Assembly (NCBI GenBank): GCA_947247005.1
Contig: OX365950.1
Location: 14,210,720 to 14,274,719 of the forward strand
From: Spisula solida
Lineage: Eukaryota > Mollusca > Bivalvia > Venerida > Mactridae
Direction: 5' to 3'
Length of the DNA stretch: 64,000 nt
Shown: piece after piece, positions 22,878 to 35,809 of the stretch
How positions within the stretch are numbered: position 1 is the first letter of the stretch
Layout of the letters: each line of letters opens with the position of its first letter
Notes under the pieces: generated by a model
Told to the model about the DNA's origin: nothing
The model's database searches: none
Seen by the model: only the letters and a program-made list of their open reading frames with translations
Made by a program: the position numbers and the translations under genes

Positions 22878-22995
22878 CAGTAACAAAATATCTGCTGCGT
22901 TCCCGTAATGTCACTCCACACATCCCACCGTCGCGTGCTGTATATAAAAGAATTTGCCCTTTTCCTTCATTGGGTTGGTCTACTCCATCTGGGAA
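22878..22995 (-). CDS. TIMP-like gene A, exon 3 (MCGV exon) with GC donor
   Basis: The acceptor is CTTTTAG. The 39 codons plus one base begin F-P-D-G as in gene B exon 3 and include LYTA, MCGVTL and RYFVTG. At the position where gene B has ACAG|GTAGGG this copy reads ACTG|GCAAGT. The aligned boundary and the CAAGT that follows suggest a GC-AG intron, the commonest non-canonical class. Without splicing here the frame stops 11 codons later. Confidence 0.75.
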
Positions 22996-25892
22996 CTAAA
23001 AGAGGTAACAGTACATATACAGATTTGAGCAGTTAGTGGTGAAACCATTTATGTTGTGTATAAATAAGAACGTATGTGATATTGTGCTTGATAACCGATT
23101 GATTACTGTAATGTACATACAGTGCAAAGCCATACAGAAGCATCGGCAGTGCTTCTAGCCACACACAAACGAGACAGTCACAGAACTAAAATGATATTTT
23201 AATTAAGCCTATATACATTTAGTCATTTACTAATTCTTTATTATTGTTATTAATGCAAGAACCCTTCACAACGAATGGCGCTCTGCATGGTTCCTTAAAT
23301 TAGCACATGATCATTAAGGGATATAATTTCAAACAATATATACTATTATATACTAGATACAGTAAAACCTCGTTATCTCGAGGACCATTCGGGATAATCC
23401 AAATGCTCGAGATAAGCCAGGTGCTCGAAATATCAGAAGTATATTATATACAACTTAGATAAAATTCACCGGGACTTTGCTCGACATAGGCCGGATGCTC
23501 GTGATAACGATGCTCGTCTTATCGAGGTTTTACTGTATATATAAAGATGTGTGTACCTTCCATATTTTCTTAACCTTGACGAGATATGCAACATCATCAA
23601 ATCGTCCACCAGTGGATTTTATCTTACGGATAACACTTACTTTCATTGCTGGATAAAACAGTACAAGAACTATAGTACATATACAAGGAACAATATGAGA
23701 TTGTTTCTTGTTATTTTGTGTGTGTTTGATATTGTGGCGTGTGCTTGTGGTCTGTGATGTTTCTTTTTTGTGTTCTTGTCTGTGCCTTTCGTGTTCTGTA
23801 GTTTCTGTTTTCCACTGCGTTTCCTTCCTTTACGATTATTATTATCTTAGAGTATCTCTTCACGAATTTAGAGATAGCATTGTGTCATTTGTTAAACAAT
23901 GCAGACATGCTGCATAATAAAATAAATGTCGTGACCATTTGATTCTCTTGCAATCTTCAGACGGGCAAAAGTATGCATTTCTGGCAGAATACAAAACTCC
24001 TAGTAACTCATTAGGAACAACAATCACGTTGCAAGTATCCCCAAGTCAGATGCCCGTATCGCATGATATAATACTTACTTCATTTCAATGGTTATAGCTA
24101 CTTGTTAACAATAATTATACATGTAAGTACGGCCTTATTAACGAGAGATTAAACTTAAAGCAATGCAAATGATTAAAGTGCTAACGATAGCAATACTCTT
24201 TAGACACGAGGTTCTAATAAAAATCTAAACACTTACTAGATTTTACACCCATATGAACAAGTTACAACAAAATAATATTTCATATACAAGTATCTTGTGA
24301 TATAGTCCAGAGAATTTGACACGACTCTCGACCTTTAATTAGTATAATTTAACAGCTGATATAATGTCTATATTTATAACCCGGCAGTATGTTTTCATAA
24401 GCGGGAAGTATCACGAAGGACCGATATTGCACGATTTGCTCGCGGAACTTTATATATTCAAGGCAAGAACCTTGTAATATATTCATGCATAAAGGTCAGG
24501 ATCATATCAAATTCTCTATACTATAACATGGGCTAAAATACGTAATTACAAACATTGTAATACAATTGACTAATATATACTTAACGAATTTAAAAACGCG
24601 ACAATAGGGGTATGTTGTTTTATAGCAGACAATTCAAATTTATGTCGGTATTGGAATAGTGCAGATTAAATGTATGTGTATTGACATCAATTTGTTACGA
24701 AGATGATAAAAATCAGATGAGTATTTACAAATATATGGTACGTTCAATTCGTCGATCCAGAAAACGAAAGTCGCATTCTGTAATTTCTGACCAATTGACA
24801 ATACACTTAACAAATCTTAAAAGTGTACATTTATTTACATGTATTTACCCATAGCTCGGTCAATACGTGTTTGGTCTTGCTGAAATTTATAACATACGTA
24901 TGTAGCTTGAATATGTACAATTACAATTCCAGTGATTTTATTGCAATCTAATTACAAATGCTACAAACAGAATAAACAAATGATGGCATCAGCACATGAA
25001 TATGTCACACATTTTTGACGTGTGTTAATCGTGTGTTCATCGGGTGTTTGTCAGGTTGCTAATGCAGCTATGTGTCCACTTTGCTGATATATTTCGAGTT
25101 CAAGTGTATGTACTAATCATGGAGACAGAAAAAAGAACACAGTGATAAGAACAAAGTCCAATTTAGGTTTATTATTTCGTACTTTTTCATTCAAAATGAA
25201 ATTTCTTACATGGTTACCTCCCCTTGACCAATGTCCAAAGAGGGTCTTTCTATTTATACAAGGTATGTTTCCTGCAACAATGACTGTGTCCGTGTTGTAA
25301 AGATATACATTTTAAATAAAAGTTGGATATGCCATTTATTATATTCGATTTAGTTTAGAATTTGGATAAAGAAGTTAAACTATCCTTACGTAAACATTCG
25401 ATCTGTTATACAGACTGGTCATATTCAACGCTTAAATCAATGCGCCGATAAACATGTTTTGTTTTCTGGACCAATGTCTTATTTGTGCGATAATGTGGTT
25501 AATACTCGTTGGATTTCATTAAGCTTTGTATCAAAATGACGAAGTTGAATTAGCCGTTATAAATATACAAAGACATTTAATACGGAAATTGGTTTGCATA
25601 AATTCTACCAATATATCCAAGCGTAGCGTTTTTTACATCCGTTAATCATACTATTAGGAACTTCTCACAAATCTATATTTAGCATATTTGATAAGAACAC
25701 ACCCATCTAATTCATGCAACAACATATAATTTATTGATAAACTCATCAATTTAACAGTTAAATAAATGTTTAAAATAGCTTACCGAAATCTGACTCACAA
25801 TACTTCCATGTATCACTAGTCCGGCTACACGAGCATGCTAAAGTTGCTCCACAAATCGACGCCAAAACGAGAAAGCCTAATAGAGCCCTCAT
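22878..25892 (-). CDS. TIMP-like (NTR domain) gene A, three exons seen, 3' end not found
   Basis: Secreted tissue-inhibitor-of-metalloproteinases family protein. Such proteins insert their N-terminal Cys-x-Cys wedge into the active site of extracellular zinc proteases. Exon 1 (25784-25892) codes for a hydrophobic signal peptide of about 19 residues, with predicted cleavage before Cys-Ser-Cys as TIMPs require, then YC. Exon 2 (23557-23648) gives the Y-x-V-K-V-K-K-I-W-K strand that corresponds to the YxIxIKxxxxFKG region. Exon 3 (22878-22995) carries LYTA ... MCGVTL ... RYFVTG, with the conserved Cys that pairs with Cys1. Exon phases (1, 0, 1) agree throughout and match gene B. The last part of the domain (usually LC...W...C.C) was not found; only 620 bp separate exon 3 from palindrome 1. 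Upstream sequence is homologous to that of gene B over about 200 bp. Confidence 0.82.
23100..23180 (-). repeat. Dispersed repeat D2, copy 2 (intron 2 of TIMP-like gene A)
   Basis: Contains AAGCCATACAGAAGCATCGG and a related continuation. Same family as 2833-2920, 33525-33640 and 37340-37440. Confidence 0.6.
23360..23535. mobile_element. pogo/Tigger-like MITE
   Basis: The ends CAGTAAAACCTCGTTATC and ATCGAGGTTTTACTG are inverted, and TA flanks both sides, the target-site duplication of the Tc1/mariner-pogo superfamily. At 176 bp it cannot code for a transposase. It sits in intron 2 of TIMP-like gene A. Confidence 0.85.
23557..23648 (-). CDS. TIMP-like gene A, exon 2
   Basis: The acceptor TTTATCCAG precedes the exon. 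Two bases complete the codon split by intron 1 and 30 codons follow, ending in KVKKIWK. The donor is AAG|GTACAC (phase 0). Length and sequence pair with gene B exon 2, one codon longer there. A pogo-like MITE lies only about 20 bp past the donor. Confidence 0.82.
23690..25783. other. Intron 1 of TIMP-like gene A
   Basis: AT-rich sequence of about 2.1 kb without recognisable exons or repeats of known class. Short frames at 23551-23917 overlap exon 2 on the other strand or are chance. Confidence 0.6.
25784..25892 (-). CDS. TIMP-like gene A, exon 1 (signal peptide and CSC)
   Basis: Starts with ATG at 25892 and codes 36 residues plus one base. The start follows gene B, which has the same MRA opening. 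A hydrophobic core ends in TLA, then the mature start C-S-C. The donor is TTTCG|GTAAGC (phase 1). A TATAAAC-like word lies about 85 bp upstream (around 25971-25980 in plus-strand coordinates). Confidence 0.85.
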
Positions 25893-26110
25893 TGCTTAGA
25901 CGAGTGTTGTTTCAACAGTGATACGAAACCCACTAACAGTTTTGCTTACATTCGTGTAATTTTGACGTACGTTTATAACGTAAAATCTTCAAAGCTTAAT
26001 GACGAATTATGGACTTTTGAACATGTGTTTTATCATTATATCGTAATTGTTTAATAAGAGTCTTGTCAAATTACAAACCACACAAAAAGGTGACTTAAAA
26101 CATGTTACCA
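25893..26110 (-). promoter_or_regulatory. Upstream region of TIMP-like gene A, homologous to that of gene B
   Basis: Aligns with 38435-38680. Shared blocks include CACTAAC/CGCTAAC, GCTTAYATTCRTGT, ATATGGACTT-like words and AAACATGTTACCA. Conservation of about 200 bp upstream of the start shows that the duplication included the promoter. Confidence 0.55.
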
Positions 26111-26479
26111 TGTAATCATGTTATATAAGAGTTTATGATCAATGTTGGTATCCCCTACTCATAAATCTATATTTATTTATCCTTACTGAAAGTTGAGCCA
26201 CCAGTCTGTTGCAGCATGCAAACAACCGCTGAAATTTTATGTCTGCATCGATTACGTTACCACCCATTCTAGCAATATTGAATTGCATTGTTTGGTTAAC
26301 AACTTCATATGTTGCGGCGCTGCTAATGGCGACCATATAAGAACACCTGGTACGTGGGTTGAAGCACACAAATATCTGTCAGATTGGCTGCATTTGACGC
26401 TAATTATTGTCAAGTCTAGATCGATTAACTGCGCATGTCTGGTTCCTCCCGACGCCTAAACCCATATTCGAAAGCCCAG

Positions 26480-26610
26480 GACCCAGTTATTTAAAGCTGA
26501 ATGACTCGCCCAGTTTCTGCAATAAATTCAGCTGAATGACCCTGCTTCAGCTGTTAAAAGGGTTGAAAGGCCTAGTTTTAGCTGTAAATGTCCTAAAAAG
26601 TTTTAAAATA
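26480..26610 (+). repeat. Dispersed repeat D1, tail only
   Basis: Several AGCTGAATGACC and CCTAGTTTTAGCTGT units, followed by GTCCTAAAAAGTT. The same tail is found at 34320-34460 and 63220-63260. Confidence 0.6.
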
Positions 26611-26639
26611 TTTGGAAATAGTAAATCTCTGCAGCAGCA

Positions 26640-27343
26640 AAAATAACAATAAGAACAATAACTTTATTTGCATACATTTCACAGATTACAAAGTGTAATG
26701 ACATGTGAATAATAGTTTTACAATGGTATCAGTTATGGTGGAATAAGATGGTAATATCATACATTATGGTGATTTATGGGGAATGTATTTATATGATAAC
26801 GATCACAAAACATTGATATATGTGTAGTCGAAAAAAAGTTGTTGTAATAACATCTTAAAATATTCGTTTCAAAGTCATAATATGTACTGGGTCTATTAAA
26901 ATTTAGTCAGAATAATACTTAATCGGTGTATAAACGGGATTCTGTTTAGCAAACAACATCAATGGGTGAGATTCTAAAAAGTTACAAAACACGTGTAAAT
27001 ATACAACTCAATAATACAAAAGTAACATAAGGCAACAAATAAGGAAAAACAAGGAACCACTATATAGAACCAAGTATTTACATTTTAGCAGTTGCCTGAC
27101 TGGCCTTTCTATACAAGGTTGTACTGTATAAGTTAAATACGACATCAATGTTTTTACAGGTATATGAATGAAATAGTTTATAAAACCCTTCTTGCCGAAG
27201 CCAATTAGAGACTCGAGGTTTAATCAACTCGCGGCCGTCTCTTTCAATTTCAACACAGTTGCTTACACTCTTAAAAGCACAATGGCATGCACTCCTGTCA
27301 TCACAAACAATATTTATTTTATGTTTCTTTTGTCTTGTTACAT
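26640..27343. other. AT-rich intergenic DNA, no gene seen
   Basis: Nothing beyond simple AT-rich sequence was recognised. Confidence 0.55.
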
Positions 27344-27549
27344 ATCGCTGGCTTAGAATGAAAAGGTCAACATTTTGAGAAAATACGAAAAAAACCTTTT
27401 GAAAACTACTCTTTACTTAAGGAAAAAAAGCTTTTTAAACTTCAGTTTGGTCAACATGACTACTTCCTATTTCATGAAAATATGAAAAATGCATGAGTCT
27501 TATAAGGTCGTAAGTAGTACTTACAACCTTCTAATTCTAAGCCAGCGAT
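27344..27549. mobile_element. MITE with 16-bp perfect terminal inverted repeats
   Basis: The ends are ATCGCTGGCTTAGAAT and its exact inverse complement. At 206 bp it has no coding capacity, and the superfamily is not clear from the flanks. Confidence 0.8.
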
Positions 27550-27603
27550 CTATACCACTTGTAAATGTTACTGACCATATGCCGGTTACTCCTAAAACGA
27601 TGA

Positions 27604-27815
27604 ATTATAGTGCGCCCAGGATAATGTGAAAGGCGGGACAATATGGTACACTCCACAAAGGTGGATTAAAATTATATGCACGAATTGTCAGTGATGTTTT
27701 GAGTAAAATACTGACCTTATCTGTTTATTTAAGTGATTTGTAAAACCAATTTTGCAACAGTTGACCAAACCGATTCATGTTTGTAAATATCACATTATCC
27801 TGGGCGGACTATAAT
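27604..27815. mobile_element. MITE with about 26-bp terminal inverted repeats
   Basis: The left end ATTATAGTGCGCCCAGGAT and its continuation (27604-27629) pairs with 27790-27815 at all but one position. It lies only 54 bp from the preceding MITE. The superfamily is unclear. Confidence 0.8.
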
Positions 27816-28440
27816 ATCATTATAATGCATGTAACAATGATGATAATAATAATAAGGCCAGTGTGAGATTGTATTAAACCACGAACTTACCGTTACAAAA
27901 TGAATGTTTTATTTTTCGTTATTCTAGTGGTGTTTCTGAAAGATGAGATAACAATCTGTTGCTCCAAAAATACCACTAACATGTAAATACCAACATCGAT
28001 CCCTGTATCAAATAATGAACCCCGTGATCTATCAAATACACCACTTGGTTGTTTGTTATTGACTCGGAACGAACTACGTGGCATGTCATAACTAAAAATC
28101 AAAACACTGAAAGTGTTGACAGGAAGTAACCTATAACAACTTAGACGAAAAATAAATAATCAAGAATTTGACAAATCGTTGTTTGATTTCCACAAGTCAA
28201 TAATAATTTTGGAGTTTTTGGTATCATTTTTATAATTTACTAATGGTCCCCTTGTGGAAAAAAGTCATTGAACATCCAATATTCAGTTACTAAAAATACA
28301 TCGTCCCTGCAACGCCACGTTGTTTCTAAATAAGGTGTATTGCCATCCTCTCTCTTTCTCCTTGTCATAAATAACCTAGTGTCCGACCTACCCAGAGGGA
28401 TCAAGACAACCCTTTATGCCGTCAACCTTGTAGACATTTC
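27816..28440. other. AT-rich intergenic DNA, no gene seen
   Basis: No supported exon or repeat was seen. Confidence 0.5.
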
Positions 28441-28444
28441 TTAC

Positions 28445-28690
28445 CAACTGGCTCTTGTTCCGTTTTCGTTGTACTGACTTAAGCAGCAGACTTTCGGGAT
28501 TTGATGCCCGGTTTTGTATTACATGTTCCTGTGCTAGTTTTTTATGTTGGGCATGTTCTGCGCCTTTTCGAGTTAAGTTGTATATCGTCTGTGCCTTTTT
28601 GTTCTCGCGTGTCCTTGCGTGTCCCGATGTTTCTGTTGTGCGGTGCTACTTCCAGTAGTTTCGTATTTTGTTTAATTATTATATATGGGC
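28445..28690 (+). repeat. Dispersed repeat D4, plus-strand copy
   Basis: Shares CTGGCTCTTGTTCCG, ACTGACT, AGACTTTC, a TTTTTATGTTKGG block and a TGTCTGTGCC-like block in the same order with the inverse complement of 34950-35185. Likely an old transposon fragment of unknown class. The frames at 28455-28809 have no domain. Confidence 0.55.
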
Positions 28691-28699
28691 TGGTATCTG

Positions 28700-31600
28700 G
28701 TTTTGAACGCCAATTGACCTTTCTGCTGACGCATCGTAGCCACACCCCCCATAGTTACGGGTATTTGTTGTTACTACGCAAGTCAAGCTTTCATGAAAAT
28801 GGCGTCTAATACGGAGATGTCGTGTGATGCTCTTGATACAATTCTGTTAAATATTTCGCTTTTAGTCAATGTTTTGAAAATATTGTGAAACATAATTATG
28901 TGCCTACTTAAAACTTGCAAATCGACGGTTTGTAATCGAAGAATTTTGCGTAAACAGTTACTAATTTAAAAGCAGAGCCAAACAGTGCGCGAATAAGCAG
29001 ACACTCACACGCGTAATTATGCCTCTCAATCAGAATGTTTTTTTTTTATTTAAATCGCTATTTATGTACAGTTTTTGCGCAAATCGGGAATGACCTGTCT
29101 TGAAAGAAACATCCTTTATTGTAACAAATAAATCATTTAATGGGTTAATACATATATTTACATATACACAGTGTAATGCCATCTTCCATTCACTATAGCA
29201 TTCCATCTTCTGTATACGTTCGTATGATCATAATCAGTATGTTGGTGTGTTTAATAAATAATCAAATTCCAATGTGCATAACATTTATTAAAGTAATGTA
29301 GACCTATCTCCTGATTTTCTGCGTCGGGTTTTTATTGATGTCATCAGTGTGATCTACCGCTTATAGCGGGGACATACATTTTGTTGATTACTGACGACAG
29401 AGGCTGTATTTGATTGGCAACTTCCGCAAAAATAACAAGTGCTACGTTAATATAGATGAATGTGAATCTTTCAAATCCCACATCGTTACGTAATACATGG
29501 TTTTTCATTGACTGTCAGCATATTAACAAATTTCTAAAAAATATTGTTTTCTAACATTGCGTTAAAACTGTCGGGTCAAGTGCAATAATTTGGGCTACAC
29601 ATTTTATATGCACCCTTATAGCGGACTATACGCTGGGCGAAGCCCAACGGATAAGATCCGGTTTATGGTAACACTTGTGCACGTGGTTTGGTCAGAGTTT
29701 GAATTCACTAATGGATCTAAAAACTTGTGTTAAAATCCCGCACTGAAGCAAAGATACTAGAAAATGGCTGCCAATAGAATAACAAAAAAATTTAAAATGC
29801 GATATTCGGCATCTCATAAATTTTCTTTTATTTTTTAATGATGTTTAAAAATATTCCAAAAACTAGCGTAGGCCCCTGTCTGGAAAAGAAAAGATAATAA
29901 TTATCAGTCTTCCATGGTTGCTGTGCAACCAATCTTTTATATGGGGAGGGCTATTTCCTAAATGTTTGGACACAAAAAAGGCAGTCATTTTTTTGCCCGC
30001 TTCGGAAGGAAATTTTAACATTTTCAGTGCGTAAACGATGCTACAAACTGTTATGAGACACATGATTACTCTGAGATAACGAAGTAAGTCGAGCAGGAAT
30101 CGTTCATATGCGCGAAATATCAACCAATCTTAAGAAAATCTAATAAAAAAGACACATGTTTCGGTTATTTCGCATCGCAAAGTTTGCAATACAATTAATT
30201 AAAGTCCGTTTCGGGTATTTACGTATCTGGACCGGACGGTGATAATCCACATCGTAGTTGTAGGTTATTGTAAAGAAAGTAAAACAAATGCATTTTCGTA
30301 ATTCCTCGCCGAGATGAAATAAAAAATCCCTCCAAAATCGTCAAAAAATATTCGCGGGATAAAGGTCGCAAAAACTAATTACATGTTGTTGCCGTTATTG
30401 GATACAATAAAACCCGTAATTTTCCGTCTAAAACTTTTTTATGTTGTGACGATTTGCAGGGTTTATTTAACAAAAAAGGTGATTAAGATTAAAGATGTTT
30501 GATATTTAATCGTAATATGATTAATTGAAATGAAAATAGCCTTTTCTTTTGAACAAAAGTACTATCTGGTATGCCCATGCAACCCATTAAAAAAGGTAAA
30601 ATATCAAATAAGGCCTATTTGAAATCAGTTGTTATCTGTGTTTATATCTAATTATTCATTTTTAAATTAGTTACCCCTGAATTAAGTAGACCTAGAATTA
30701 AAAAAATTGAAAAACGTGTATTATCCACAGACAGATATATTTTCATTTTGATCGGGCTGACAAATGTTCAATCGGACTGACAAACGATAGCAGGTTTGTA
30801 TCGTCTTTCGTTACTTTGTACCCAATATTTCGTATCAAACCGCTATCGAGCGCTTTCTTGTGCAACGAACCGCTTCGATAGGTTGCATAGACGTAGGAAA
30901 GCGCTCAGTAGCGCCTTTTGGAAACGGCTTGCTCCAGATTCGTAACTTCGTAACCAAACAATTTTTTGTGAAGTTATGCATCACCAAAAAATCCAGTACT
31001 AGATGAGCATGTTACAAATAATGTAGGACAACTGACATAGTCCGCTAAAAATATGCTGTGCATTAGTTCATATTACAAAAAATAAATACCGATAATTCCT
31101 AGATTATAAGTAAGTTAAAATTCCAATGTGTGATATATTTTGATGATTTCGTTTAGATTCGTATCTCGGACATCAGTCGGGGTCCAGTGATATACCGCGG
31201 TGTCTTGTTGATTGTCAATCAACAATGTAAAACGTAGCGGTTTTCGCCAGGACCGGGGCACAGTATGGGGTCAGTCAGTTTTTTACATAATTGCTATATA
31301 CGTATGTTTTGTAGTAATGTGAAAATATCTGACAGGTCTCTGACCTATAGGTACTTTGAAATAAACTTGTACATGTATCTAGCTATCATGATTTACATTA
31401 GCTATCCGGACCATACAGTACATACACTTTAAATATATATTTTAATACGTTTTGGAGGTTGAATGCATTTAGCACCACAATGATATCAACTAAAAAGCGC
31501 TTTAACAATTACATAGACGAAAACAACATAATGTTCAATATTATTAAAACACTTCACAATAATTTTTGATGGGAAATACACACATTCTCGTTATTTGGGA

Positions 31601-33520
31601 GTTATGTGTCCTTATTCTATAACAAACAATAAAATAATTTCATGAGTCTATGGTTTAAAGTATATATTTTTAATATCAAATTAAAGACGAAGCTTTCTAG
31701 TTTCTCAACATGTAATTAATTCGAGTTATGTTGATGTAAATATCAATGATATTACTTTTAAATCAGACTATATTTGAGACAAAATATACATATGTAGCTA
31801 CTACTTCCGAGGCCCTATGGATTTAATAAATTAATTCACTTTCATGACATTGCTACCACATTAAAGTTGAAGGTGTCTAGTTTCTGAACATACCAGTATT
31901 TTGAAAATGTGTTCATAATGAATGAAATAAGGCTTAATTGAATATTGCACGATTTACATTGATTTTAGCTTGTCTAATGTCCAGGTTGTCCTACAAGATG
32001 GCGGCGATAAATCGTTGCCCTAATGCTGCAATCTGATTGGCTAACGCCACCTGTCAATCAAAATCGGCAGTAAGGTCAATTCCGTTTACAGTGGAGTTTT
32101 TCAATCTTAAATAATCAATAATATGTCATAAATTCTCAGTATTCATTTTCTGGACCGGGGCCAAAAGTTCTATGGAGCTAGGATTTATTTATTCGTATTT
32201 GCTGGCTGTCCTCGTTTCCCGCGATTCGAATCCTACCTGGTTCGTTCAGGGCTTGATGTACAGCTGTGGAGTTATGGACGTATAGTAGTTTTCTGTTGCG
32301 TTTTTAGCTTACCTGAGCACGAGGTTATTAGCCTAAGAGCTGAGGGCAATTTATTCAAAATTGGAGTCCATCTCTTAAACTTGAACCTAAGTTGGTCATA
32401 TGACCGAACATTAAAAATCCATTTCTTACAAATTTCCTCTTTCACAACCGCTCAGCATCCAAGGTGGCGTCCAAGATGGCCGCCATTTTTACGCGAAAAT
32501 GGTACTGAGCACTTACACATACCCGTTTTGTATAGTTTTTCACTAATATGTTTCAAAATGTACTTATATGTTGAAAAACGAACCAAATTGATTTTTTAAA
32601 CTATTTTAGAAGGTTTTTTGACAGTTTGAAGAAAAATCGGACACATTTATGACCAAAATCTTGCGTTTTTAGTGCATTTTTCTCAGTTTTATCCCGTCAA
32701 TCCCTGAAAAGTACATTTATAACTACAAATATTATGCCTAAAGGGTTTTATTCATTAGACAATGATATAATGAAGCAAATGAATGGGTAAAATGCATAAC
32801 TTTGTGTACATTTATATTCTAAGCAGTGCATAAAGTGGGTGGGGTAAATCGACCATTGAGGGGAATATTAGAAAACCACAACACGCACTATTGTATAGTT
32901 GATTTATTTTTGGTAGTATATACTATATGCATCCAAACCAACAAGGTGGAAAATATACATGTACATACAATCTACGACTTCAAAAATATAATTAATTTCT
33001 TATTTTTTTATACTACATGTTATTCGTAAAACTGTCTGCTCTTTGTAGATTTTACGACCATTTCAGCTGTAAATCTTTCTGACATCTCCCCCTAGTAGTA
33101 GAATGGCGTAGACGATTGCATCTGAACAAATATGAATAAACATGTTAAAAATATATGTTAGTATGATTAAAAAGCAACACCCACATAGATTCCACCTACC
33201 GCGTTAAACTTAAGACGACATTTGAAATCTCTGTTTTAATCTTCATTTTAACTGCAGAGATCAGGGCTGGTATTCACAAGGCATCTTAAGTGAAAAATTA
33301 AATATTTTGACTTCAGTTAAACATTTGTATAGCTCGGATGTCCCACACTTTGAAGAAAATTCCATGTTTTCTTAGTGATTATAGTAGCGGTTTACATATT
33401 GCTTCACAACTATGTTAACTATTTATCATCTTGGTTTTCTTGCTTAGTACACTTTAGAACATGTTTTCTGCTAACTTAAAGATGCTTTGTGAATACCATC
33501 CCAGGTTATTTCCACAAAAC
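28700..33520. other. AT-rich intergenic DNA, no gene seen
   Basis: No exon could be supported in 4.8 kb. A small palindrome (TTGTTGATTG/CAATCAACAA, 31205-31225) is present. Two GGCCGCC/GGCGGC-type YY1-like words occur at 31995-32008 and 32473-32486. The minus-strand frame at 29863-30123 has hydrophobic residues but no family resemblance. Confidence 0.5.
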
Positions 33521-33524
33521 ATAT

Positions 33525-33640
33525 ATTAAAAACTGTACATGTACAGACAATTCGAAACCATACAGTAACAGCTACAGTGCCTAGTCACCCACGTAAAGAG
33601 ATGGGCACAAAACATACCATCCATGCCTAAATACACCTAT
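33525..33640 (-). repeat. Dispersed repeat D2, copy 3
   Basis: Contains TTCGAAACCATACAGTAACA and CTAGTCACCCACG. It is the longest copy, and similarity to 23100 onward may continue to about 33680. Confidence 0.6.
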
Positions 33641-33767
33641 ATACAGCCACTCACCATAAATGACGCGCTGCATATTAACCTCTTGCAGACAGACAGAGAC
33701 ATTACTTATTATGCATACAAAATGGATTCTGATATTTTACTATGATAAGGTGGAGATCTAATGAGAC

Positions 33768-33860
33768 TTTTCAAACCTGTTCACAATTTGGTGGATGGTT
33801 CTTCCAGCGTTTTATCGGTTGTTGTATTGGTGCTGCTCGTATGAGGGAGCCACACGAATT
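33768..33860 (+). repeat. Dispersed repeat D3, copy 2
   Basis: Contains ACCTGTTCACAATTTGGTGG and TTTTATCGGT, matching 22317-22390. Confidence 0.5.
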
Positions 33861-34212
33861 TATTCTTAATTTTCCATTAGATGAACTGTATGAACCTACA
33901 AGGGAGATAATCCACACTATCATCACATTATTATGAATTTGGATGTATAACTGGTTTAATACATGTAAGACCACTCACCTGTGTACATAACATTGTATAA
34001 ACATTGCAAATTCTCTTAATATATGTGTATATTTAGGGTATGCATGTTATTGTACTTTCACCAAATAGTTTATATATAGCAAATCCGTTCATTTTAACTA
34101 CCAAGGTCAAAATTTTACCTATAGTGTTAATGAATGAGGTATTTGTTTTCACTGACTTTTAAATCTTAATTATTTAAGACAAAAACATACAATGTTGTGA
34201 TATTACACAAAG

Positions 34213-34700
34213 ATAACGTTAAGTCAGACTGGGAAGGCAGCACTTAAACTTAACCAGCCGAGCACAGAAAACATTACAAACATACAAGGTACAATGCCCA
34301 ACTGAACACGTAAATGATCCGCCCAAGTCCAAGCTATCTAACTGCTGAATGAACTAGTTTCAGCAATCAAAAAGCCAAATGACTTAGCTGAATGACACAG
34401 TTCCACAGGAAAACAGATGAAATGCCTAGTTTTAGCTGTCAGAAGTCCTAAAAAGTTGAAAAATAAAGTATTGAAAGGCTGAGTGTGAAGGTTTCATCAT
34501 TAAGAAATCCTATTTTCAACAAGTTTAATGCCTTAGCTTGATGGCCCGTCTGAATGAGCCGAGCGCAACACAAGAACGACCCAGCTCCAATAAGTTGAAT
34601 CCTCCCAACCGAATGACCTACTTTAAACAATTTGTGTTCCCAGGATGAATAACCAAGTTTAGACAGCAAATAGGCCGAAACACGTAGTTTTACCTGTTTG
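34213..34700 (+). repeat. Dispersed repeat D1, full copy
   Basis: The head (AAGTCAGACTGGGAAGGCAG through AAACATACAAGG) matches 39446-39532 and 63088-63180. The tail consists of degenerate GCTGAATGACCTAGTTTTAGC units and repeats roughly twice. Class unknown; the short-unit tail suggests a non-LTR or SINE-like element. Confidence 0.6.
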
Positions 34701-34949
34701 AAGTCTTAAAAATTAAGAATAACATTCAATTGTTAATCCCTGGTACCGCGCATATTGATTTATGAACGAACCGCATAAGGTACGAATAGCGCGAACGAAT
34801 CAGATAGGGGACAAATAGTGAATGCAAAGAATAAAAAACCTTCCTACATATAATTGACCCCTTAGAAAATGACGAACACTGAGAAAGTATGACATATTCT
34901 TGATTATTATAGATGGATAAACGGAATTTAAAAACCGAATCCAACCTCA

Positions 34950-35185
34950 TATTTTAATAATTTAAACGTAAACTACGAAACAACGGACAGAAGGGCACGA
35001 AAGGACACATGAAAGCAAAAATGCTCAGACAATGCACAACGTAACTCAAAAAAGAGCAAACCACACCAAACATAAAAAGCACAGACAACGCCAAACGCAC
35101 AAAAAAGCAACTCCAAAATACGAAAACCCAGCCAGAAAGTCTTCCGCCTTAGTCAGTCAAACTAAACCGGAACAAGAGCCAGGCG
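34950..35185 (-). repeat. Dispersed repeat D4, minus-strand copy
   Basis: Inverse-orientation copy of 28445-28690, with the same order of shared blocks. Confidence 0.55.
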
Positions 35186-35809
35186 ACAAGGACAATTGGC
35201 CAACTATTTTTGTAATGTTCTATTTGTACTATAAAGTGGACAATACATACATATTGAAAGGTTGACTAAGGGGATTCCGCGTTGGTACGGACAGCGACAT
35301 ATGCCATTTGGGGCTTAAACGTTTTACAGTTCACCTAACCTCACATTTACCCGATAGACAACAATATAGAACAAGGCAGTGTACATAAAAGTTCCCACGA
35401 TATAATACACCTAACAAAAAGGCTACAATGACAGGTAATAAAATAATGTAAAACATGGAACATTATATAAACAACGTCCATCGAGTATCAAAGAAAATAC
35501 TCAATGACCTATCAGTAGTCAGAGTAACAAAAAAGAGCAAAAAAATTAAGGGCACGACAAGACAATGTAACAGACAAGCTACAATACCAGCCGTCCAAAA
35601 AGGCTCGAGGTTAGGCATACATTTTGTATTATAGAGTCTGCATATTATCCCGTCATAGCCCGATAACAATCAAAATTCATGAATGAAGAATGGTGGGGAG
35701 AAGGAAACGCAGTTTGAACCTAGAAAAATGACATAACTTAACCTGAAAAATGGTTGAAAAATAAACAGGCGGTTTGAACCTAGTAGATACATGACCAAAC
35801 TAACCCTAC

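Noticed and set aside
23690..23917. Plus-strand cysteine-rich frames near TIMP-like gene A exon 2
   Set aside because: Hydrophobic and cysteine-rich by composition of a TG-rich stretch. No signal peptide cleavage context or splice sites, and they sit in an intron of the minus-strand gene.
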